Source: Candidatus Saccharimonadota bacterium (GTDB lineage: Bacteria > Patescibacteriota > Saccharimonadia > Saccharimonadales > UBA4665). From it: a stretch of 64,000 nt of DNA. Below the pieces are notes generated by a model that searched no databases, had not been told where the DNA came from, and saw only the letters and a program-made list of their open reading frames with translations. This document shows, in pieces, positions 56,874 through 64,000 of the stretch (positions within the stretch are counted from its first letter, which is position 1; every line of letters begins with the position of its first letter). The position numbers were made by a program, and so were the translations under genes. The stretch is taken from positions 124,001 through 188,000 of the forward strand of contig PDRS01000006.1 of assembly GCA_002746885.1 (NCBI GenBank), given 5' to 3'.

Positions 56874-57468
56874 GCAAAATCTTTCCCGTTTCGTCTAGCT
56901 TCACCGCGCCGCGGCGCACAACCTCTACGCCATCATCATGCACACGAATAATAGTTGATGGCAAGCGGCTACCCAAAGAACCAGCGTCAACGTAGAGATC
57001 TACGGCGGTACCAAAGCGCGTTTTTGCTTCGGCAGCCGTCTGGCAGACCGGTTCTCCCGGCAGATTAGCGCTTGTCGTCATAAGCGGACCCGATATCTTC
57101 AGCAAACCCCTCAGGAGCGGATCGTCAGGAATACGAACGGCGAGCGATTGTTTGCCCTGGTGCAAGTATGCTAACCGGTCATCGCAAGGCATAATGACGC
57201 TGATTGGGTTTGGCCAGTAGTACGCAGCAGTTTGAAGATAACGGGCACGAATTCCAAGATCTATCAGCTGTTGTACGCTCGCCGCAAGAACGGTTCCGGG
57301 CTTTGCTTCGCGTTCTTTTAGCTTGAATAGACGCTGTACAGCTGCGCTGTCGCTTGCGGCGCAGACCAAGCCATACACTGTGTCGGTCGGCAACACAGCA
57401 ATAGCTCCATTTTTTAACAAATGAGCGATGTTCGGATCATCAAGACGCTGAAATAATTGCACGTTCAC
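56866..57468 (-). CDS. tsaC: Threonylcarbamoyl-AMP synthase (Sua5/YrdC)
   Basis: 200 residues. PTDTVYGLVCAASD, KLKEREAKPGTVLA, and TTSANLPGEPVCQTA match YrdC, which makes threonylcarbamoyl-AMP for the t6A37 tRNA base. GTG start overlaps the previous stop (TAGTG), with AAGGGA upstream. Confidence 0.93.
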   Translation of the reverse strand: MNVQLFQRLDDPNIAHLLKNGAIAVLPTDTVYGLVCAASDSAAVQRLFKLKEREAKPGTVLAASVQQLIDLGIRARYLQTAAYYWPNPISVIMPCDDRLAYLHQGKQSLAVRIPDDPLLRGLLKISGPLMTTSANLPGEPVCQTAAEAKTRFGTAVDLYVDAGSLGSRLPSTIIRVHDDGVEVVRRGAVKLDETGKILHE

Positions 57469-57869
57469 TATCCCTTACGATATGCCATATACGCCACGAC
57501 GGCGAGCACAAGAAAGACAAAAACTGCCCCTATGACAGCTCCTAGCGGTACAGTGCGCGGCTGCTTAAGCTTAGCAACACTTTCACCTGAAGGTTTTTCC
57601 TCTGTCTTCGACGGTTTCGCGTTTGGGGTTGTTGTGGTTTTCTGGGATTTTGTAGACTGCGCGGTTGGATTTGACTCCTTCGCAGGAATCGCCGCTTGAC
57701 GAGACGAAACATCCTTCGAAGACATTTCGATCGGCTTTGGTGCCGCAGGTCGAGCGGCGGGCGGCGCCACGACATCGACCGCTCTTTTGACCGCTGGCGC
57801 GGACGCAGCGTTTTGCGGCGAGGCAGCTGGCGCAGATGCTGCAGATGATTCGTTGCCCTTGCTATCCAT
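57468..57869 (-). CDS. Tail-anchored Ala/Pro-rich membrane protein
   Basis: 133 residues. Disordered Ala/Ser/Lys/Pro region and a C-terminal helix (GAVIGAVFVFLVLAVVAYMA). TGCTACAAT ends 7 nt before the ATG. Coupled to tsaC. Function unknown. Confidence 0.7.
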   Translation of the reverse strand: MDSKGNESSAASAPAASPQNAASAPAVKRAVDVVAPPAARPAAPKPIEMSSKDVSSRQAAIPAKESNPTAQSTKSQKTTTTPNAKPSKTEEKPSGESVAKLKQPRTVPLGAVIGAVFVFLVLAVVAYMAYRKG

Positions 57870-57938
57870 AACTAATATTGTAGCAGCTCACCCCCGAAAC
57901 AAACATGCTTATGCTTTGTGTCAGAACGTCAGCAAAAA

Positions 57939-58754
57939 TTAGAGCGTGTACTGCGGCGGTTTATAACGAATGAGGCCTTCGGTTAAAAGCTCTTCTAGGA
58001 CTATTTCGCAGCGATCGTCTGCAATCATCCGCCGTAGTTCGGCTAACGTCATCGGTTTTTCTGACAGAAGTCGAATGACGGTACCGCGAATTTGGCGCTT
58101 TGAGCCGTGAAATTTTGATTGCTTGGTGTAATGTTTACTTTGTGCGATGTTGCGAATACGAGATTTCAGATGTGTCCCGTAGTCCATTAGCGCCCAGTAA
58201 AACTCTCGCGGATGTTCGTGGTCGAGCGTCTGGGTAAGCGCTGCTCGCACAAAATCATCAGAAACAATTTCACCCGCCTGAGCAAAATGATGAATATAAA
58301 CGGTGCGGATATTTGTTTCCACGAAGACGGCCGGCTTGTTGTAAGCATACGCCATAATTGCACCCGCTGTGTTTGCTCCCACACCAGGTAGTTTCATAAG
58401 CCCAGCGGTAGACACAGGAAACTCGCCAGCGGTGCTGATTGCTTTTGCTGCGTGCCACAGAAACTTTGCGCGGCGGTTATAACCCAAGCCTTGCCATACG
58501 CAAAGTACATCACCCAGGGGCGCCGCTGCCAAACACTCGACGCTCGGAAAGTGCTGCAAAAACGCTGCGTATTTTGGGACAACCCTCGCAACCTGTGTTT
58601 GCTGTAGCATCAGCTCGCTGACAAGGATTTTATACGGGTCAAATGAGCCATCAGGCTCGGCAACACGCCACGGCAAATCATGGCGGCCGTATGCTTGGTA
58701 GTAGCTCCAGAGTGTTTTTAAAAACGTGATTTGCTGTTCTTTGGTGTCATGCAC
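57939..58754 (-). CDS. MutY-like adenine DNA glycosylase without Fe-S cluster
   Basis: 271 residues from GTG 58754. HhH-GPD fold: LPWR, SELMLQQTQV with the catalytic Glu, and LPGVGANTAGAIMAY. The usual catalytic Asp segment (DGNVKRV) reads VETNIRTV, and the four Cys of the Fe-S cluster are absent after SRIRNIAQSKHYTK. TGGTATGAT ends 6 nt before the GTG. Could act on A:8-oxoG or on another lesion. Confidence 0.85.
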   Translation of the reverse strand: MHDTKEQQITFLKTLWSYYQAYGRHDLPWRVAEPDGSFDPYKILVSELMLQQTQVARVVPKYAAFLQHFPSVECLAAAPLGDVLCVWQGLGYNRRAKFLWHAAKAISTAGEFPVSTAGLMKLPGVGANTAGAIMAYAYNKPAVFVETNIRTVYIHHFAQAGEIVSDDFVRAALTQTLDHEHPREFYWALMDYGTHLKSRIRNIAQSKHYTKQSKFHGSKRQIRGTVIRLLSEKPMTLAELRRMIADDRCEIVLEELLTEGLIRYKPPQYTL

Positions 58755-58837
58755 GAAACCATCATACCACTGGGGGGAGATCGCTGGGACGAAACCGCTC
58801 TGCACTACAGGGTCAGACAAATCATATTGGTATGTTT

Positions 58838-60886
58838 TTAGCGCATTTCTGTCTGACTGACATCAGCGATTTTTCGCGCTTCGCCACCGTGCACGCTTAT
58901 AACGTAGTCGGCTGTTTCGCTCGGGCCAACCACTCGATACACAATAGCTTCCTTGCCAAGCCAATAGGCTGGAAATTGCATGTTTTTTTGTGTTGCGAGT
59001 TCGGTGTCTTTGCCGTCATCGAGATTGCGCAGGAGCAGCACACCATTGTTATCGCGAATATCGACCCATGCACTCGTTTTTCCGTCTGGATCATCAAAAA
59101 AGTAGCGGTGTCCATATATAGTCGGCGGCGTCGATGCTACGGGCGCAGATGTTCCGAGCGTGTATTCAAACCACGTGGTTGATGTTTGCATTTTGAATTT
59201 TGTATAGTCGATTCGCTGCAGGCGCCACGCGTTCTCTGTGAATAGCACTTTTTTTGCACCCGTTTCGACATGTACGCGGCCAAAAGCTCCTACAGCGCCA
59301 GGACCAGCTGTAAAATCGGCATAATACAAGGTGTCGCCGACAAGATGTATATCGGCGAGCTGATTAGCGCTGGCTAGCTGGAACCGTTTGTTTGCCGCAA
59401 AGTCGTACGCGATAATTTTCTGGCGGTTCGGGTTGGCAGCACTGGTGCCAGCAACTGTTTGGCGGTAAAGTAGCCTGTCGCCATACCAACCTAGTAGCAT
59501 CATTTCTTCGGCGTAGCCAATATTTGTCAATTTACCCGATTCGGTATCTACAACATACAAGCCAAATAGCAGGTAACCGTCTTTGTTTCGTTTCTCGTCG
59601 CGCGAAGCCATAACGGCCACTTTGCTCCCGTCGGGCTTCGGCGAGACCATTATATTTGGCTTTTCTCGACCAGTACCCGTAAGCAGAACGCTTCGATCCT
59701 TTCCGTCAATATAGACTTTGTATACGTCGTATGTTCCGCTCGCTTTGTTGACGAATATAGCTGGTGCTGACGGCACAAGCTTGCGCTGCACGAGTCCTTG
59801 CAAGGCTTCGCTTAGCTCGACCTCTTCCGTGCGTAAACCTTCTTTCGTCAGCTTCACGCTTTCTGTGCTGCCCGGCGCTATCGTTATCACTGCTTTGCCG
59901 TCTTTGTTTGATTTCGCCGTTGCCTCGCCGCTCGTAAGCGACACGTCGGCAACTGGTTTACCAGAAAGATAGTCGGTAAACTGGAAGGTCAGTTTCTGAC
60001 CAGTAGGCTTGAGCGTTACTTCACCAACATCGACGATGCGCATGCCAAAATCTATCTCTTTTTTGACCGAAGCAAACGCAAGCTTACTAACCTTCATTTC
60101 ATGCGCACCGAGATGAATGCCAGAAAGGCGCAGTTTGCCGTCTTCGCCCGTTTTGCCCGAAACGCCGTCAACCGAAACCGTAGCTTTCTGGAGCGGTAAG
60201 TTGGTTGCGCCATCGAGAACCGTTACCATAACACTTGAGCGCACACCGACAGCATTCATCACGAAGTTTCGCACCGGTTTTATGAATATAACTAGCAAAG
60301 CGAGTAATACGCCGAACGCTATCGTGCCATAGCGGCTCCATTTGTTATCCCACCAAAAATACCAAGCGTTTTTGAGACGCTCAAAAATAGACGGCTTCAT
60401 AACAGTCGCTTTTTTGTTTGGAATAGCCAGAGCGTCTTGCAAAGCAGCGTCAGCGTCGCTATGCAAAATATCATCTACGGCAGCCTCTGTCGCTTTTTCG
60501 TCCTCTTCAGCAGTGGGCTTGAAGTCTTTTGGCGGCTGTTCCATATCGAGATCTTTTTCGTAGGGTTCGTCCTGCGCTTGGGCGTCTTTTCTGGCTATAT
60601 TACTGAGATCTTCTTCGGAAAAGGGCCGTTTGGCCGTTTCCGCCGAGGCCGGAGAGTCAGTCGTTTCGAGTTCTTTCGCACTCGTCTGAGCAGCAGCGCC
60701 TGATGACACCTCTGGCGCGGAGGGGAGGACTGATTCTGGGGCGCGTGCAGCGTCCGACCTAGCGTCTGTCTGTGGCGGTACGTCATCGTTTGCGTGCTGC
60801 ATGGGATCCATGGTTTTCTCTACATGGCGCTCCGCTTTCATTTGCTCGGAACATTCCTGCTCGTTTGCGTTAGTTTCGTTTGCCAT
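58838..60886 (-). CDS. Membrane-anchored PEGA/propeller surface protein
   Basis: 682 residues. Acidic disordered N-terminus, one membrane segment near residue 190 (YGTIAFGVLLALLVIFI), two carboxypeptidase-regulatory-like beta domains (SVMVTVLDGATNLPLQKATV; KLTFQFTDYLSGKPVADVSL), then repeated strands resembling a TolB-like propeller. A promoter TGCTACAAT and ribosome site AAGGG precede the ATG, a short-leader gene. Confidence 0.8.
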   Translation of the reverse strand: MANETNANEQECSEQMKAERHVEKTMDPMQHANDDVPPQTDARSDAARAPESVLPSAPEVSSGAAAQTSAKELETTDSPASAETAKRPFSEEDLSNIARKDAQAQDEPYEKDLDMEQPPKDFKPTAEEDEKATEAAVDDILHSDADAALQDALAIPNKKATVMKPSIFERLKNAWYFWWDNKWSRYGTIAFGVLLALLVIFIKPVRNFVMNAVGVRSSVMVTVLDGATNLPLQKATVSVDGVSGKTGEDGKLRLSGIHLGAHEMKVSKLAFASVKKEIDFGMRIVDVGEVTLKPTGQKLTFQFTDYLSGKPVADVSLTSGEATAKSNKDGKAVITIAPGSTESVKLTKEGLRTEEVELSEALQGLVQRKLVPSAPAIFVNKASGTYDVYKVYIDGKDRSVLLTGTGREKPNIMVSPKPDGSKVAVMASRDEKRNKDGYLLFGLYVVDTESGKLTNIGYAEEMMLLGWYGDRLLYRQTVAGTSAANPNRQKIIAYDFAANKRFQLASANQLADIHLVGDTLYYADFTAGPGAVGAFGRVHVETGAKKVLFTENAWRLQRIDYTKFKMQTSTTWFEYTLGTSAPVASTPPTIYGHRYFFDDPDGKTSAWVDIRDNNGVLLLRNLDDGKDTELATQKNMQFPAYWLGKEAIVYRVVGPSETADYVISVHGGEARKIADVSQTEMR

Positions 60887-61011
60887 ATTGCTTACCCTTC
60901 AACAATATTGTAGCAGAAATGAAAAGCCCTACAGTGAGCCCGCCAAACCTTGCGAAAGCTTACCGTCAATCAGAAAAGGGCGAAAATGAGCCTACTTTTT
61001 GAATTGACCGC

Positions 61012-61950
61012 TTAATTAACCCTATTTGGAAACTTACCATCCGCGGCATTAACCATATTCTCAACCCATTTGGTCATCAAGTTGTTCATCGAACCATCGG
61101 TTGCCCAGGCATATGCAGGTGCAGCCCAAACATTGCCTTTATGTTTGTCGAAGCTTGACGGACCTGTTTCGTAAGCAAACCCATATAGCCGGCCGTCTCT
61201 GACCATGTCGAGCACCAACTGCTCGCTAAATAGCTCGTGCACCACGCTAATCAGCATGGCCGTAGGCTTCATTGAACACAGCAACTCATCGCTGATGATA
61301 CTTTTCGTTTCATCGTTGATAGCCATCGTCGGAAAAATTACATCTGACTGCCCAAACAATTCGGGCAATTCTTTATACGCGTATTCGGCGTCCCGCGCAG
61401 ACCGCGACCAATATGTTACATTCATACCCAATGCCGCACAGCGCTGGGCTATGGCGCTACCGATATGCCCTAGGCCGACCAAACCAACCGTTTTGCCGTG
61501 TAGCTCTACGCCCCGATATTTCATAAAGTCTTTGTCATAGTCCAGCAAAAAACCGTCCTTGATCAGTCTGGGAGTTTGGCGGGCCACATTGAACATCATC
61601 ATAACAGCCCACTCAGCAACCGCCTGCGTCGAAAAATCACCAACGTTACAGACGGGTATGTGAGCTTCGTCGGCGTATGAAGTATCAATCCACGAGAACG
61701 AAGTTGCGGCGCCTAAAATCGCTTTTAGATTCGGGATGTCCCTGTAGTCATTCGCCTCTAGCTTCCAGCCCACATAATCCGGGTTGACACAGAGTATCCG
61801 CGGCTCACCCCCCGCAAACAGCTCGGCGCATTCGGACAGCGGCGCCACCTTTTCAACAACGTGCAGTTTTACGCCTGCTGCCGCTAATTGAGCCTTGTGC
61901 GTAGACAGCACTAAATCATCCCACTGCGGGTCAAATATAAATCCATGCAT
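61012..61950 (-). CDS. D-2-hydroxyacid dehydrogenase-like protein
   Basis: 312 residues. NAD loop GLVGLGHIGSAIAQR and later YGFAYETGPSS fit the family. Where the catalytic His (HIA/HIG) is expected, the sequence reads AAPAYAWAT, so activity may be altered. Very strong Shine-Dalgarno (AAAGGAGG). Divergent from the TrmB-like regulator, which probably controls it. Confidence 0.8.
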   Translation of the reverse strand: MHGFIFDPQWDDLVLSTHKAQLAAAGVKLHVVEKVAPLSECAELFAGGEPRILCVNPDYVGWKLEANDYRDIPNLKAILGAATSFSWIDTSYADEAHIPVCNVGDFSTQAVAEWAVMMMFNVARQTPRLIKDGFLLDYDKDFMKYRGVELHGKTVGLVGLGHIGSAIAQRCAALGMNVTYWSRSARDAEYAYKELPELFGQSDVIFPTMAINDETKSIISDELLCSMKPTAMLISVVHELFSEQLVLDMVRDGRLYGFAYETGPSSFDKHKGNVWAAPAYAWATDGSMNNLMTKWVENMVNAADGKFPNRVN

Positions 61951-62025
61951 ACAGCCTCCTTTCTACGCTATTACGCCCCATAGCGATTGGCGCGACAATA
62001 GAATTATTGCACGATACTCGAAAAA

Positions 62026-62049
62026 ATGTTAGGTTGTTCAACAATATGA
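62026..62049 (+). CDS. Leaderless 7-codon leader peptide
   Basis: GATACT (62013-62018) lies 7 nt before an ATG coding MLGCSTI, whose TGA overlaps the regulator ATG (ATGA). Confidence 0.35.
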   Translation: MLGCSTI

Positions 62050-62054
62050 ACAAC
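62033..62054 (+). promoter_or_regulatory. Inverted repeat over the TrmB-like start codon
   Basis: GTTGTTCA, 6 nt, TGAACAAC. A possible operator for the regulator itself, or an RNA hairpin hiding the start codon. Confidence 0.5.
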
Positions 62055-62846
62055 ATCGATGACCTACAATCAAAACTTGTCCAGCTCGGTCTCCGCCTCG
62101 ACGAGGCAAAAATCTACCTCGCACTTCTCGAAAAACCGGCAACACATCTTGAGCTCGCCCGTCAAACGGGAGTCAACCGTACAAGTATTTATCGTATCGC
62201 TGACGAGCTGAAGAAGCGCGGTCTCATAGCTATGACCACCCGAGATAACGGCAAGCGATTGTCTGCCAGCCCGCCAGAACATCTAGAGATAGAACTGGTC
62301 AACAAAACCCAAAAAGTTGCTGCTCAAAAACGCGCCTACAACGACTCGATCGCCTATTTGCGAGACATATATACTGGTAAAAGCCAGCAAAACGCCAATT
62401 CGTTTGCTGTCAAAACGTACAATGGGATCGACGGCATAAAACAGATGCTGTGGAATGAGTTAAAAACAAAAAGTAAAACTATACTGCTCATTGGATCGGC
62501 GAATATTGACGAACTAGTAGACGATGCCGCCTGGGCAGAACGACACCGCGAACGAACCGTAGAGGCTGGCCATTCACTGCGCGAATTGCGCACACCAGAA
62601 AACAGCAGCCGTGCCTTCACGCAAAACCAGCATTTTATGAAAATATACCAGGAGCGGACTATCAACGATTCCCTGCTACCCATCTCTGGCCAGATCACTA
62701 TTTACGACCAGACTGTCGCTATCTACAACTGGCAAAACAACGTTCGTGTCGGAGTCGAAATCGTTAGCGCATCGTTTGCCGAGACGTTGCGTTCCGTGTT
62801 TAACCACTACTGGGACTTAGCGTCGGCCGAGACTGAGCAGCATTGA
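62046..62846 (+). CDS. TrmB-like transcriptional regulator
   Basis: 266 residues. The winged helix (RLDEAKIYLALLEKPATHLE, TGVNRTSIYRIADELKKRG) matches the TrmB family. The C-terminal domain may bind a sugar or other ligand. ATG 46 bases into the region (62046) is preferred over a TTG at 62007. Divergent from the hydroxyacid dehydrogenase, its likely target. Confidence 0.85.
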   Translation: MNNIDDLQSKLVQLGLRLDEAKIYLALLEKPATHLELARQTGVNRTSIYRIADELKKRGLIAMTTRDNGKRLSASPPEHLEIELVNKTQKVAAQKRAYNDSIAYLRDIYTGKSQQNANSFAVKTYNGIDGIKQMLWNELKTKSKTILLIGSANIDELVDDAAWAERHRERTVEAGHSLRELRTPENSSRAFTQNQHFMKIYQERTINDSLLPISGQITIYDQTVAIYNWQNNVRVGVEIVSASFAETLRSVFNHYWDLASAETEQH

Positions 62847-63004
62847 TCACCGTGTACTGACAGCACGAGTTCACAAACTTTGCGGAAACTGCCCAACCGA
62901 GGACGGTGGCGAGAAAAATCCTGTTGTATTCCTACTGATACGTTGCGGATAGCGGCGCGTTTTGTACACGTCGCCAACATATCAACTGTTATACTGGAAT
63001 CATA

Positions 63005-64000
63005 ATGCCTGAGGTTTTGACATTACCGGGGCTGGTTGACGTGCACGTGCATTTGCGTGAGCCCGGACAAACAGACAAAGAGGACTTTACGAGCGGCACA
63101 CGTGCGGCGCTGGCAGGTGGCTTTACGACACTGTGCGACATGCCCAACAACGCCGAACCCATCACAACGCCAGAACGACTAAAGGCAAAGGTTGCTCTCG
63201 CCAAAACAAAAACCGCCTGCGATATAGGCTTTCACTACGGATCGCTCGGTGATAACCTCGAAACATTCAACGAAGCCGCCAAATACTCGGTAGGACTCAA
63301 GGTATACCTCAACAACACAACGGGCGGCTATACACTTGACCCCGCCCGTCTCAAAGAGATTTATGCCGCGTGGCCGCGCGAGCAAGTGGTTTTGCTCCAT
63401 ACCGAGGAGGATACTATCGATATCGCCATCGAATCACTGGAGGGCCTCGACCGCCCAGTGCATGTTTGCCACATGCCAAGCCGCGAGATGTTACAAAAAA
63501 TCATCGCCGCAAAGCAAAAGGGCATACCAGTAACCTGCGGTGTTACGCCGCACCACATGTTTTTGACCGAAAACGACAGAAATCGACTCGGCGTATACGG
63601 TATGATGAAGCCCCCGCTCAAAACACAAGCAGACCAAGACTTCTTATGGGAACATCTCGATGACATAGATATTTTTGAGAGCGACCATGCACCACACACA
63701 CGCGCAGACAAAAAAGCTGGCGCATTTGGCGTACCGAACCTCGACACTACGTTGCCGTTGCTCCTGAAGGCACGCGCCGAGGGAAAGGTTACGCTGAGTC
63801 AAATAGTCGAAAAATGCTACGCCAAGCCAAACGAACTTTTTGGTCTGAAGGGCGACGACACGACATATGTCGAAGTGACGATGAAACCGTATGTTATACG
63901 AAATGCCGACCTACAAACCAAATGCGGCTGGTCGCCATTCGATGGCGTCGAAGTCCCTGGACGCGTCAGTAAGGTTGTCCTGCGTGGCCAGACCGTTTAC
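63005..64000 (+). CDS. pyrC: Dihydroorotase, 3' end beyond window
   Basis: 332 codons, open at the right edge. Metal ligands DVHVHLREPGQT, carboxylated Lys GLKVYLN, HTEEDT, HVCHMPS and the catalytic Asp ESDHAPHT are all present, as in the CAD-type dihydroorotase of pyrimidine synthesis. TGTTATACT ends 9 nt before the ATG, giving a 2-3 nt leader. Confidence 0.93.
   Translation, partial: MPEVLTLPGLVDVHVHLREPGQTDKEDFTSGTRAALAGGFTTLCDMPNNAEPITTPERLKAKVALAKTKTACDIGFHYGSLGDNLETFNEAAKYSVGLKVYLNNTTGGYTLDPARLKEIYAAWPREQVVLLHTEEDTIDIAIESLEGLDRPVHVCHMPSREMLQKIIAAKQKGIPVTCGVTPHHMFLTENDRNRLGVYGMMKPPLKTQADQDFLWEHLDDIDIFESDHAPHTRADKKAGAFGVPNLDTTLPLLLKARAEGKVTLSQIVEKCYAKPNELFGLKGDDTTYVEVTMKPYVIRNADLQTKCGWSPFDGVEVPGRVSKVVLRGQTVY

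Noticed and set aside
1..64000. Alternative genetic code (UGA as Gly)
   Set aside because: All long genes end normally at TGA, TAA or TAG, and conserved proteins need no in-frame TGA.
1..64000. CRISPR arrays or insertion sequences
   Set aside because: No regularly spaced repeats and no transposase-like protein were found.

Overview
The window most resembles a Patescibacteria (CPR) genome of the Candidatus Saccharibacteria (TM7) type. This is inferred from gene content and was not tested by any search. Genes are tightly packed with many 1-8 nt overlaps, there are many short membrane-anchored proteins of unknown function, small CPR-type families occur near 50 kb, and Shine-Dalgarno sites are often missing. 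Instead, at least twenty genes carry a -10 box (TACAAT, TATAAT, TATACT, often with an upstream TG) only 6-7 nt before the start codon, the signature of leaderless mRNAs. I used this signal to correct several start codons. The standard genetic code fits all genes.

Layout: 0-8 kb holds a CHAP cell-wall hydrolase, the serine-pathway pair serC-serA, a DUF192 protein, and an ATP-grasp enzyme paired with a protein carrying a cyclotransferase-like YGSN motif. 8-16 kb is the heat-shock region (dnaJ, LysM protein, dnaK, grpE, hrcA) with four CIRCE or CIRCE-like operators and a phage-tail-like gene between grpE and dnaK. 16-24 kb has a guanylate-kinase-like gene and lepA (EF4) split into two separately transcribed halves. 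The 4.7 kb between the halves carries an XRE regulator with a perfect palindromic operator, NUDIX genes (one frameshifted), an AlkD-like protein, a deoxyribosyltransferase-like protein and a methyltransferase. 24-32 kb: murJ, ftsH, tilS, recF, transporters and tRNA-Met.

32-46 kb: an LCP-family ligase, a strongly promoted short transcript of unknown role at 35.4 kb, tRNA-fMet, an FtsB/DivIC-like protein, a NUDIX gene with a decayed neighbour, a probable tRNA-Ile2(CAT), an ABC exporter, CorA, and a translationally coupled dus-HAD-dehydrogenase-HAD operon. 46-64 kb: unknown proteins, a second ABC exporter, MurC, a large glutamate-rich membrane protein, Sua5/YrdC, MutY-like glycosylase, a propeller-type surface protein, a hydroxyacid dehydrogenase divergent from a TrmB-like regulator, and the start of pyrC running off the right edge.

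Two paralogous surface genes at 35.7-36.6 and 53.5-54.4 kb form an inverted repeat of about 1 kb that includes promoters and terminators and flanks 17 kb. No rRNA, CRISPR array, integrase or insertion sequence was seen.
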